Source: Aphelenchoides besseyi (lineage: Eukaryota; Nematoda; Chromadorea; Rhabditida; Aphelenchoididae). Taken from it: a stretch of DNA of 64,000 nucleotides. Each line of letters starts with the position of its first letter. Position 1 is the stretch's first letter. Location: contig JAMPIQ010000001.1 in the NCBI GenBank assembly GCA_024699855.1, positions 7,130,001 through 7,194,000 of the forward strand, given 5' to 3'. Made by a program: the position numbers and the translations under genes. This document shows, in pieces, positions 21,521-32,966 of this stretch. The notes beneath the pieces are model-generated. The model worked only from the letters and a program-made list of their open reading frames with translations, made no database searches and was not told the DNA's origin.

Positions 21521-24076
21521 TGAGAACAATCAAACATTACGGGAATTGTGTATTGACACTTTGGTCTTCTTGTTCATTAATTGCTATAACCAATGTCCAC
21601 AAACATGATCATTAGATACGGTAGTTAGACAAGAATGTCGACGATTCGAAGCTTTCAACTAAAGTCACGGCGTTTTACGAGTCCAGAAGAATTCGGAACG
21701 CTTCGATTTTGTACGTTCACACAAACAGAATTGTTGATTGCGAACGTAGAGGAGCATTAAGTTGAGACTAAACGTTTGTTCTCGTTGGTTTCAAGGACTA
21801 TTTCTCTGTGCCACTTGATTGCTTACAAGCGAAAGTTAATGTAAATAACTCCACGTCTTTTTGTGCCCTCCAGCTGCTCAATCCAACAATGTGACACGTG
21901 CATTTTCTTATAATTTATTCATGATAGACTCCGTCAGACTTTTTAATTTCCTACTCATCTATGGGGCATAAAGATACTCGTCACTGTGAATTTTCAACTT
22001 TGAGCTTGCGGAATGACAGTTGGATCTAAGCCCGGTATGTCATGAGTCTTTGCGGAGATCTTCGACAATTTTAATTACGCTAAACAGTTCAAGGAGCTGA
22101 TCTATGAGATTGCACCTTTTCAAAACCTTCTTGCTTGCAACAAAACAAAGGATTGAAAGAGTCGAGTAGTGCTATTTGGTTTTCGAGGATTTCAAGCCAC
22201 TTACCGTAGTTGATGAACTTGTCAAAAAAGTGAAACGCAACTATTAATCACGATTTTGAACATAAAACTGTAAGATGATGGAGATTAACGTTTGAAAATG
22301 AAGACGATTACGAGAATTCTACTACGTAGATGTCTCTGAAACTTATTGGAATTTGCATCGAGAGTTTTTTGTCGGTTATTTTACTTTCAACGTCAAGATC
22401 TCAGTCAAAGGTTAAGCTTGTGGTTCTTTGTCGCTGAGCAGAAACGTTGAGCGAACGGATTAGACGCATCGTTTACTCTGTTGCAAATTAGAGATTGACG
22501 GTTTAACATTTCAGTTAGTCGGATTAACCATTTTGTGAACTTTTTGTACACCAAAAGATTTGTTTTCAACCTCTAATTATACGAAAAGCAAACATTTACG
22601 ACGAAAGTTACGCTCAAATAGAAAATGTGTTTGAGTTTGCATGGCTATTAAAAGCGTTTTTATTTCGACGTCAGAACTCTCGAGTTGAAGTGTTTTTGGA
22701 CAAAAATGGAAATTCGTATTGAAGTGACCGAAAAGGTTTCATGGAAATCATCTTCACGTCCAAATTTCAAACGATGATTAAGACGGAAGTAGACATATTA
22801 GAGCGACAGTATTGAGAAAGTGGGTTTAGAGCAGCTTCTAAATCGCATTCTTATCCAAGCGAACTAGTGCGCAGTAGCAGACGGACATCCTAATTTAGGA
22901 AGCTTATTAGTCATCGAAGTTAGTAATTGAGTATTATGCACTAATTAATCCTCTTTTCCGTATGGTTAATTAGGATGTGAATTTTTGTGAACTTGGAAAA
23001 AGTTTCCAAAAAACAAATTCCACGGTTAACAGTTCGAATTGTTAGAGGCCTAGGCTTTTTGCAATTAAACATAATCAAAAATCGGTGTTGTGTTGGCGAA
23101 CAGACACGTTCCGATAACTAAACTTTAGTGGAACAATGGATTCATAGGTAACGTGCTAGATAACACGCAATTGGCACATTGTTTTCTTTCTCGGTTTCCG
23201 ACAAATTTTGATGGAAGGACATAAAGGTAGGAGTGCATACGCAATCGCCTATTCAGATTACGGTATAGAGACTGAAGTTCCGCGAATTCCATTGCACATT
23301 TTTGGTCTTATGGTCGAAAACATCATTGAGGATTGAACAAAAGTAGTCAATCAATAACCACAAACTGGTTTAATCAGTCATGTTTTTGTTCGTAAAGTTT
23401 AATTGGTCTCCTTTCAATCTGCAGTCGTGCGACGCATAAAACGAAGATTGAAACTAAAGCGAAAAGAAACAAATTGAGTTTACGATCGTGAGTCCAAATA
23501 ACATCACTATTCCGGTGTTGTTGTTGAGCGGTTGGAAGCGATGAGCATTCCAAATTCGTAATGCTACTTCCTTATCGTAGTAAAATCGAGACGTTGTCTC
23601 AAGTTTTAATCGTCACTAAACATTCTGAGCAGGGCATACGATACTTCCGTTTTCCAAACGTACGACCCACGTGCTCTTGCTTGCCATACACGCAAATTCT
23701 ATTGGCTCCGCCTACTTTCATTTACAAGGAGGTGGTCCAAAAGTTCTCGCTCGATATTCTGGAGCAAGTGTCCGGTGAAGTATATAAGGAAAAGAGATTG
23801 TGGTGAGTTTGTTGTTTGCTAGTTGACTGTGATTTGAGTATACGGTATTTATGCATTTCAACAAAGAACGGCATTCTGTAGTATCAGAAGATGTTTGTAG
23901 TTCGATTGAATTGCAGCTGTCGGTCGTAATTTGTGACTCGACGAGATGATTAGTTTTACTATAAACGAGGTTCTTTCCAAAATTGGTTAACGTGCCATGA
24001 CGCAGCTAATTTTGGAAACAGACGTCTTTCTTTTTTGTTAATCCCTTTAGTGTTTTTTACGAAAACACATTTTTGT

Positions 24077-24096
24077 CTGAAGACCGTGGTCTTCAG
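24077..24096. repeat. Perfect 9-bp dyad with 2-nt spacer
   Basis: CTGAAGACC is followed by GT and then its exact reverse complement GGTCTTCAG, 107 bases upstream of the peptide-precursor start codon. This is the size of a dimeric transcription-factor site, though function is only inferred. Confidence 0.4.
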
Positions 24097-24202
24097 GTTT
24101 CGTTTGGCGTTGGAGCGTGATTCGACTACAATCGACAACCATAAGCTCGTAGTTTACAGATCAGTTAATCGCTCAATTGGGTCCCGCTGTTGATTACACA
24201 CT

Positions 24203-24830
24203 ATGTACCAATCGATGATCTCCACTCACATTTTACATTTATTGCTATTTGTTATTCTCTTTGTTGTTTTGACCACAAGTTCCGTTCAATCGGCTCCGTA
24301 CGCATCGATAGAACCGGAAATGAATCCCGTAATGCGGTAAGTTTTAGGAGCTTAGACGTGGGAAACCACGGCAAAGTCATTTGTTTTATTGACTACAAAA
24401 CACATCTCACGATTCACTGTCTATTCGCGAAATTTGAGACGAAAAGTGCGGAGACAATTTGGAAATTTTTATTTGTTTCATGAGTCAGTGAATCGAATTA
24501 CCTAAAACGTGGATTGACGTTGTTTGTTGGAAACTAGTTCAACCGTTTATTTTTAGACAATACAAGTTTCTTTCGACGATCAATCAACCGTATGGTACGC
24601 TCCCGGGCCGTAAAATGAGATCTCCAATGCGCGGTCGAAATTGTTTCTTTTCGCCAGTTACATGTCAACTATCTCGCGTCCCGGCATCTGACGCCAATGC
24701 TAATCTACGCAGACGAAGAAGATTATTGAATCCGATCGAGAACAACGAGCTCAGCTCTTCTTTCGGTTCTCGTTATCGTCGCAATTGGCCGTCGCAAACT
24801 GCCGATTGGAATAGTGGCCTCTACTTTTGA
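24203..24830 (+). CDS. Neuropeptide precursor with allatostatin-C-like loop
   Basis: Two exons: 24203-24336 and 24558-24830. The precursor starts MYQSMISTHILHLLLFVILF and continues into VVLTTSSVQSA, a clear signal peptide. Exon 2 carries basic cleavage-type sites and one cysteine pair in the core RGRNCFFSPVTCQ. The loop C-[FY]-F-[NS]-P-[IV]-[ST]-C has the same spacing and pattern as arthropod allatostatin C (QCYFNPISCF). These are the only two cysteines in the mature part, so they should form one disulfide. A run of five arginines follows 17 residues later. The precursor has about 135 residues and a single peptide copy, as in AstC genes. Processing ends are inferred. Other disulfide-loop peptides are possible but less similar. 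Confidence 0.65.
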
Positions 24831-25336
24831 TTTCTCGACAAACTCGTTTGAGGATTCGACGTTAATGCGAACTTGCCATTACACGTTTTAATTGATCTAC
24901 TGTATGCAAATCACATTCTTTAATGTTTCATTCTGTACAAACTTGTTCGTCTTACGATTTGTTGTTTCTACTCGAAAGAACATGTGAACTGAAAAGGCGT
25001 GTTAAAATATTCGAACCGTAACATAAAGTTTATTGTTTACCGGAAAATAAAATGACATCAACTGGATTGACAAGTGAGGTCATGGAACAGAGTCCAAACG
25101 TACAAACCACGTGCAGTTTTCAAATTTTAGGTCATTGAACAAAAATTGTTTCGATTCAATGGTTCGTGTAAATTCCTGTTCGTAAGACGGAAATTGTAGT
25201 TCGCGATAAGATATTCTCAATGATCCAAATGACCAGAAACAAGGAAGTAGACATTGGCATCAAATGCCGAACATGTGGAATTCACTTTTATTAACCAAAT
25301 ATACACAAAAGTCATATGTGAGGTAAATATAAGTCG
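24831..25336. other. Intergenic between peptide gene and ShKT genes
   Basis: AT-rich, with no ORF of note. AATAAA-like sequence occurs near 25046. It contains the 3' ends of convergent transcripts. Confidence 0.4.
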
Positions 25337-25964
25337 TCACTTTCGTTCCACGATCCTTTCCAAATAAGACTCAACTATACGGTCTGGTATGATTCCATTG
25401 ATCGATGAAGGTGGAGGGTCGGGAGGGGGTATTGTTCTACATTTGTCACTTTCCTGATCATCTCTATACAAGTCAACACGACAAAAGCCGCACGATCGAC
25501 GACAAACTCGAAAAGCCAACGTTGGATCGTTATTGCAACCGCCATGTTGATCACTATACGACGCCCACATTCCGGACTGCAAGATTGTATTGTTGTTTAA
25601 ATTCTGTTTCACTTACTCGACGAACAAAATGAGAACAATACCTGCGGTTATGCCGATCGAAACAATGTCTTGACGACGGTCCATGAGCGAATAATTCACG
25701 GCCTAATTGAGCCACTGAAGTTCTACACGTCTTGCAACATTGTAGAATAGCGAAGTCAATATCCGTCCGACAACGAAGCTTAAACTCGTATGGACGTTTG
25801 TGCTTCATATCTTCACATGCATGATTTCCAATTCCCTCTTTGCAACACGGAATCCTCTTCGCAATACCTGTTTCAAACTCCGAAAACACTAATTTGTTGT
25901 TTAGAATCATTAGAAGGAAGACCAATAGACTAGCACTTCGAATACCAATTTGTTCTCCTTGCAT
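25337..25964 (-). CDS. Secreted cysteine-rich protein with C-terminal ShKT domain
   Basis: Two exons. The start at 25964 gives MQGEQIGIRSASLLVFLLMI, a signal peptide. An N-terminal Cys module follows (RIPCCKEGIGNHACEDM... LRC...FAILQCCKTC). The ShKT domain is then HCFDRHNRRYC...GCNNDP...AFRVCRRSCGFC, which has the C-x-D and CxxxCxxC spacing of the fold. A proline-rich tail (PPPDPPPSS) and an acidic/basic end (LERIVERK) complete it. ShKT domains are six-cysteine folds hugely expanded in nematode secreted proteins, often fused to enzymes or alone. The function of this one is unknown. The intron interrupts the ShKT domain after VRR. It is the tandem paralogue of the next gene. Confidence 0.8.
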
Positions 25965-26405
25965 TGGTTTTATGAACACCGTAATCGATTGATGAAACAA
26001 AGCGACGGAAATGAGGGGAAAAAAACGTTTCGTTCATGTGAGAACTTGCCACGGCATCAGATTTCAATAAGCAACCAAACGGATTTAGAATACAGTAATG
26101 AGAAAAACTTCAAAAGGTTGATCAACGTAATACTTCGATACAGAATCGTCGATCGCGTCAGATTATTTTGAAGACCATGAAAGTGGACTCAGCGCGTTGA
26201 ACCGGTCAATTTTCCAACACCTTCCGAAAGTTAAGTGGACCCGATCGGGACAAGAGTCTACGGCAGTTGAATTGTTCACGCGCTGTTTGAAGTTTTCCGT
26301 TTACAGAGCTCATGTTTTGCACAGCCGGTTAGATCAATGCAGTTGACGGATGTTCAGCGAAATTAGTCGACACGAAACGTTTCAATCGGTTTATTCGATT
26401 AAACT

Positions 26406-27300
26406 TTAAATAAACTGCTGACATTTCTGCTTCTTGAAGAAAGACGGTGGAAAGGGAACTGGAGGCACGGGAAGACGTTCGTCTGAGTACAAATCAGGTC
26501 GACAGTAACCACAAGTTTTTCGACAAATTCGCCACGCCAATTGAGCATGATCACCAGTACATGACCATAATGTCGGTGTCCAAATATCTCGTTTCATCAG
26601 AAATGCTTGACAAAAACCTGGTGAGTGTCGATCAAAACAATATTTGGACTTTTCGCCCTGGAATTCAAACGTCAACATGAATTGAGTTTTCGCGTTACGT
26701 CGTGAAAAAAGTTGTGATGTCTCTCGGATACCAGACCAAAACCACTGCAACTCGAACAACATTGCAAAAGCTGAAAAAGTCGCAAGCTAACTGGTTATTG
26801 TAATATCGTATGATTAGAACAATCATAAAAATTAAACTTTATGATTCCGATTAGTGCCAAAAACTCTTCAAACCATCAACTAACCGAAAAGTCAGGATCC
26901 TGTTCACAACGAGTCAGAAACAAGCCAAAATTGTTTTTCTTTAGCCTACGACAAGCCAAAGTGCCTATTAAACGATTATTCAACATTTGCGCTTTCACAC
27001 TCGTGCCTTGACATTGAACTCGTGGAGATGTGTCGTATAATCTTATGTATTTGAAAGCTCTCCCTCAAATTTTACGTGGTTTATAAGACGACATCAAAAA
27101 GAACTGTTCTTGATATTGTCTTGAGTACATTTCTTGAGACACGAATGTCGGTCAAAAGTGTAAAAACGCAAACGATCACCTATCAAGTCCTGACAACACG
27201 GAGGTTGACTCAAAACAATCGGAGTATTCGGTTGTTTAATCAACTCAGCGATTGTTGCTTTCTTTTTAATAAATGGATTGATGTTATGAAGTGAGTAACC
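26406..27300 (-). CDS. Second secreted ShKT protein, tandem paralogue (5' end unresolved)
   Basis: Four exons could be joined by homology to the neighbouring paralogue: about 27180-27300, 26885-26964, 26699-26770 and 26406-26657. They rebuild QPPCCQDLIGTLACRRLKKN, then DFSLLQCCSSC, YCFDRHSPGFCQAF and WRICRKTCGYC. All cysteines of the neighbour's N-terminal module and ShKT domain are conserved. The tail is again proline-rich (PPVPFPPSFF). The signal-peptide exon was not identified; a hydrophobic stretch (HLTLIAIS) precedes the first exon in frame without an ATG. Its introns do not match those of the paralogue, which lacks the two N-terminal ones. Confidence 0.72.
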
Positions 27301-30300
27301 TGAAATAGCAATAAGAGTTAAATGAAAACAAAAAGCGTAATTTGCTCAGTCCTATCATTGAATCTTTCAGCTACGGTCAGTAAAGAATTGGCTCATTTTA
27401 GTTATAATCATCGCAAACGCTTTTCAATGCCAACGCACAACCACTGCGCTATTCGGCGCTCTCCCCGCATGTCTTGTTTTCAAGAATAGCAAGTGCGAAA
27501 GAAGACATTCGATGGTTGAATGAGATTTTTATATTGAAATTGTGATCGATTCGAACTCACCATATCGGAGTGATTGAACGATTGAAATCAAGCAAAGTTG
27601 AAGGACAATAATCAAAGTTACACACTTGCATGCACTCATTCGGCCGACTAGTAATCACAAGTATGTTGTTGAAGTACTGGAGATGGATCATCTTCTTTAT
27701 GTTGACGTTCAGTCGGTTTATGAAAAACGAGACGCGAATTTTGCTCGTTTCTCGTTTGGCCGTAATCTTTAGTTTAGGGGACCGGACCGAGAAGAATGTG
27801 CGCTCCTTCTAATCACCGCGCAAGTTGTCCACTCGTTCAAACGACTCGTTTACAGCGTCTATGTTCACGATCTCTCATGGTCGATGAGCCGGAAAAATGA
27901 GTAGGGAAACGGAAAAATTAATCCGCTTATAATTTCGCTAATCAAACTTCCCGACTTGGCAGCCACTCTTCAATTCGATCCAAAATGTTGCTGTTCCCCG
28001 ACCGAGCGGCCAAGAATCGATTCTTTGCGGTTGGTGCCAGGGACCGCGCCCTGAATTCGCTTATTATCGTCGGCAACGGAATTCAGCGCACTTTGTGGTT
28101 GGTATTTGAAGCGCGAGAAAGTGCTCGAGCAAACTAACCGTGACCTCAAGTGGATATGCCAAGCGTGACACGTGCCACCAATGAAAGGTGGCGATTTACA
28201 CTCAACAGCAAAATTATCAAAGACGACAATTTGTCTCCCAACAAAAATGCCACCCGCGCGATTTTAGGCAATTAACCGACCCGATGGCATTGAATTTCGG
28301 ACGAATTGTACGCTCCAACGACTTCTTTTTCAACGTGTTTGATGAACTTATTGAATAAGGATATAAACGCATTTTGTTGACAAGCACACTAAATGGTTTT
28401 TGATTTCTCTTTTTGCCATTTCAACCATCCACAACATTACGATTCCATCGGCAAACATTCCTGTTTCGCCAATTCGCTTTGATCGGCCACGTCATAGCCC
28501 TTCAACGTCAATCGATTGAAAACAAAAGTTCACAGGCGGCGATGACTGAAACAACGTGCCAATTTGTTCTTTCGGCAGTTCCTGTTTCGTTCGTTTTATC
28601 AATTCGCACACGGGCGCGAATTCTACCAGACGAGGCGATCGCCGCACCTCTTCCTTCCTCTGCCGTTTTACGTGAATGCACGGCGGATGAGCGGCGGCTT
28701 GGAAGACGAGTAAAAAACTGGTTGCTGTTGCGCAACCAACAAAAATCGGCATGTTGGTTCGTTGCTTATTTAAGTGACTTTAATACGCAGATTGCTTTTA
28801 GGCTTTCGAATGAGATTGGTTGATCAGCAGTCAGAAATGAAACCTTCGGGCTAATTGGGCTCGGAAGATAAGATTGTTATGCTCGCACATTACGAAGATC
28901 ATTTTGCCAATTGACCTCAATTATTATCACAGCCGATTAATAGGCAAGAGGAGTTGATTATGACTAATCGTCGTCATTTGATTTCCACACTTGAATACCC
29001 TGTGAGCTGAATAGTACGAAAAGTCGGTTTCATCTTTCGTTCTTTTCGCCAACTTGTCCACGGCGCAACAGCAGAGCGAATTGAGTGCGAAGGTGTTTGG
29101 GGCCACGATTTTCACCACTCTGTACAAATAAACCCGAATCGTGACCGACTGACTTACGCCAAAGGCAACGGCGAGAATCGCGGTCAGAATCGTTGGGCTC
29201 GTCAGAGGCACAAGAGCGGTTTGGACAAACGAATTTCTTCGACCTTTCAACTCGTTCCGTTGGGTGATAATTGCGAAGTCAATGTGCCGTGAGAGCTTCC
29301 AGCCGACGCTGTTTGTTCAAATTTGGCGGCAATGCCACGATTTTTGAAAAATTTACGCGAAAATGAGAAAACGTGCCGCTGCCCCAAAGGTCAAAATGTG
29401 CGATCGTTTTTTACGCGCACACGGCCGCCGTTCTCATTTTCAGTCATCCACGATTCGCTTTCGTTTATTTGCAGTAGAAATGGGAAACGTGTGTAAATCG
29501 CTGTAACATCACGATCAGAATCGAAACGAACACAACGCTCGTTTTTTGGCATTTCGGTCTTCACAACACACGTTTGATCGCGTACGAAAATCCGCCGTGT
29601 GTCGTCGAACAACCACGTTTCTTTTGCTTCCAAAATCGCGGCGTCCAGTCGGTCCTGCCACCACGGACGATTCCCGCACTCGCATTTGCGCCGCCATTTT
29701 TGGATTCCAGTCGAGGGCCAACTTCGAATCGGACAGTGAAATCGAATCCTGCAATCGATTTGCCCGGTGTTTATTTTCGATCGAGCACTCACGCCGTTAT
29801 TTGGTCACAATTTGCCTGCTCGAGGTTCATTGTTTCGTCCTCGGTGTGCGGCGGCGTGCGCCAAAACTCTTCTCCTCCACCCACCAATCGAGAGAACTTT
29901 TTTTGCGTTCGCAATTTGTTTGATTTTGGCCGCCGCCGCGAATCGTGTCGACCGTCTTTTCCTCGTGGCGACTAACGGTCAGTTTTGTGCGCGACGATCG
30001 GCCGAATTTACCGCACTCTGCTTTCTTCCATTGCGCGCATTTACAACGCCAGAGGCACATTCGTCGTGACAGGCGTTGCTTTTGGTTGTCTCTCTTGTCC
30101 ACTCTTTCAACTCGCCGTCCACGAAAACTGGTCAATCGAAGGGAATACGGTAAAAGGGTTTTGTGGGAAAGATCGTGTCCCTTGACTTCGGCATTCGCAA
30201 CGATCGGCAGCGAACAGATTCGCTGTGTTCCCAATTGATTGTTCACGTTTGTGTTCATTTGTTGGGCTTCTTTTTGTTTGCCGTTTTGTTCGATCTTTGC

Positions 30301-32966
30301 GCGCAGATTGCGTGATAAAAAGCCCCTTCAGCAGACTTCTGGTGGATCGTAAAATTGTGTTAGTGTCTGAAATATTGATGGTCATCAAAGCTTTTATGTT
30401 TTCATGCCGCAAGTTAAACAAAACAACTCGTATATCAATTGATTTGTAGGGAAAAATAGGAGCCAACAACGAATGCTTGTGCAGCCTGCCATCCTGCTCT
30501 CTATCTACAACAATTAGCAGCAAGTACGAGAGTCTCGATTTTCGGAAGTTGAGCAAATTCGCTCGTCAGCGGGACAGTCCGCTTTTGTGGTTGGCGCCGT
30601 GTGTTGACTGCCTGATCGAGAGACAACTCATGACTGTCAGAGGCCTCTGGCTCGGCATCGAGTGAAAACACAAAAAGCACTCTCGTTCTGTGGTTGAATG
30701 GCGAATTGCGGAAAATGTTTGACGTGTCAGTGCCGATCGAAGAAGAGTGTGGCGCAGGGCAAGTACACACAAACAGTCTGCGCTCTTCGATACGTTTTTG
30801 TATCTGGCCGCCGCCTTTTCCATTCGGTCCGTTGCTCTCGGCTTCGATCTTTTTGCCTGTGGCGGAGTCAGTCGCCACATCGAATTTGTCCCACTTTTCG
30901 AAGCGTCTTACTTCGCAATCTTAAGTTACGTGCGCATGAATAATGTCGTTTTTGTTTCTAATCAACACGATTGATCGACAGATCGCTACGATCTTATGGT
31001 TATCGTATTCGTGTGCAGTAATTGACTTTAAATTGATTCTCCTTTAGCCAATGTTTGTGTTGATCTTTAGTAAGTAGGCGATGTTTCGCTTGGCAAACTC
31101 GAGAAGTGGCCTTGTTTTGCCGCAAACATTGAGCATCTTGGCAAAGTTGAACGCTTTCACTGCTGACTCAATTCAAAATTAGCCGGCGATCTTTCCGCTT
31201 TGGTTAGTGCCGTCCGTTTTCAACCACCACGCGGTCGGCGATCAGTTTGGACCAACAGCATTTTGCCGTCGCCGCTCAGGCACATGAGGTTCGTAGTCCA
31301 ATTTCGTGCCGCTCCGGGCGACTCGTGTTTTATTGCCTTTGATTTACAATCCGACGGACTTCAATGGCCAAGAATAACAGATCACTCATATTCCTTCGGT
31401 CTCTTACCACCTACTGCGCTCTCAAATTTGTCGGTGAGCGAATTGCCGAAACGTCGCCTGCGGGGCCGAAGTAGCTCATCGGTCTTCCGTCTCTGCGGAC
31501 GTTATGTCATCAACGATTTTTGTGCGTTGACTTCGGAGTTGTTTGTTGTTGCGCCATCGACGCTCAATCCAAAATCGCAATCGTTCGACTCCTCCTTTCG
31601 TCGTCTTGCTTCCTCTTCACGCACGTTTTTGCGTGCTCATCAAATTCTTCCAATTTTCCGTCGCTTTTCTCCAAACGGCGCCTGACAACATCCCGTCGTT
31701 CGCGTAATTCGCTCCGTTCTCTCTTCAAATGCCGCCAAAACCAGCTTCGCCGTCACGCAATGCGCGACTTTTTGCCGTACGAAAAAAATTACACGGCGGT
31801 CTTTTGCTTCAGGCGTCAATCAGATGGTGGCCGTTTGCAATTTTGGTTTTTTTGCCGCCGTCGCATGAGCGCACAGACCGATTTTTTGCTTACAATCATT
31901 CGCTTCCCGCAGGCACCTGATCGGCCACAATCCCCGGGTTTGCCATCGCTCGTTACTGTAGACGAGTTCTTCGTGATTGTTGTTGGCGGAGTCATGTTGC
32001 GCAATCGATTGAGCGGGTCACAGTGCGAAGTAATTGGCAGGAAATGTATCGGTGAGCGTGGAGCCGCTCATAAAAATCTTATGACTGCCATCCGAGTTGA
32101 TTTGCCAAGAAGTTGCGTGGATTAATGATCTTCAATACGTTCGACGGTTGTTCAAAAATTCGATGACCGTATTCTCGTCGCTCAGCGTTTTTGCCACAAC
32201 ACCGCAGGGTTTTCGCGGTTTGCTGTTTAGCGCTGGTCGTTTTGTATAAATAATTCGGAGCGCCATGGCCGATCGCATGAATTTTGGCCTCACATTTATG
32301 GCCCGAAAGTCTTCGCATTTCGGGACTGTTTGTCGGCATCGATAGTTCCCGTTGCCTCGTGGCTTTTCATCAATGTGTGCGATGGCTTTTGCCGCTCCAC
32401 TTTTCTCTTTGCGTTGTCCGCTGAATCGGTTGCGCTCGTTTGCCAACATTTTCGCTTCGCACCAATCGAGACACATTGACGGCGATGGAAAAAGAAGCAA
32501 CGGATCGCTCCCTGCGGCAGAACGAGAGGCCTCTGCGGGTTTATTTGGCTTCGTCGCCGACAATTCGATTGCCGTGCGATGATGGACCGCGTGAGTGGTG
32601 GTGCTCTGGTGTTGACGTTGACCGCTTTTGCCAAACGTTTGCGAAACCGACCGCCCTGCTGCCTCTCGAGTCCGTCGGCCATTTTGCCACGCGTAAATTG
32701 CGCATTCTTATTGGTCTCGATGATGGCGCACAGTAAGATGGTCCGTAAGTTTAAATGAACGTTGTGGTGATTTCAACGATATTGTTCATCCTGTAGCTCT
32801 GTTGTTGTGCGATTTGAAATCGAGTTGTGATCGTGTCGTGATTATTGTTGTTATGTGATTTCTTGATGTTTATTCGGGCCCTTAAATCGGTTTTGATTTT
32901 TGCATTTTTAGGTCGTCCGCTTTCCGGAACCTTGTATTTGGTCGAACGAAAGTTCAAGCGATTGCA
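27301..32966. promoter_or_regulatory. Long G+C-rich tract upstream of the FLYWCH gene, no convincing gene
   Basis: From about 27.96 kb the base composition becomes visibly richer in G+C, with many CG dinucleotides. Overlapping ORFs of 60-200 codons open on both strands (for example 31520-32125 plus and 29827-30258 minus). None has a recognisable domain, and codons are used symmetrically on both strands, so they look like composition artefacts. TTTTGCCG-type words recur. The tract most likely holds promoter, 5'UTR exons or a large first intron of the plus-strand FLYWCH gene, whose coding exon is entered by a TTTTTAG acceptor ending at 32911. Confidence 0.45.

Larger units (their letters stand above)
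19927..24202. other. Gene-poor 4.3-kb stretch
   Basis: Nothing recognisable apart from the weak items listed separately. Plus-strand exon-like openings occur at 20887-21060 (VLSINGVGRVNFATLMYCSL) and 23561-23803, the latter closed by a GGTGAGT donor-like site. A strong TATATAAG stands at 23781. No tRNA, repeat array or transposase was seen. Confidence 0.4.

Noticed and set aside
26180..26290. Possible 5S rRNA pseudogene (AAGTTAAG followed by a GATCGGGAC stretch)
   Set aside because: Only a few short words resemble 5S rRNA; the A-box/C-box order and stems could not be matched.
31200..32125. Long plus-strand ORFs (161 and 201 codons) suggesting a gene before the FLYWCH factor
   Set aside because: Antisense ORFs of similar length overlap them, there is no recognisable domain or start context, and base composition alone explains the lack of stops.
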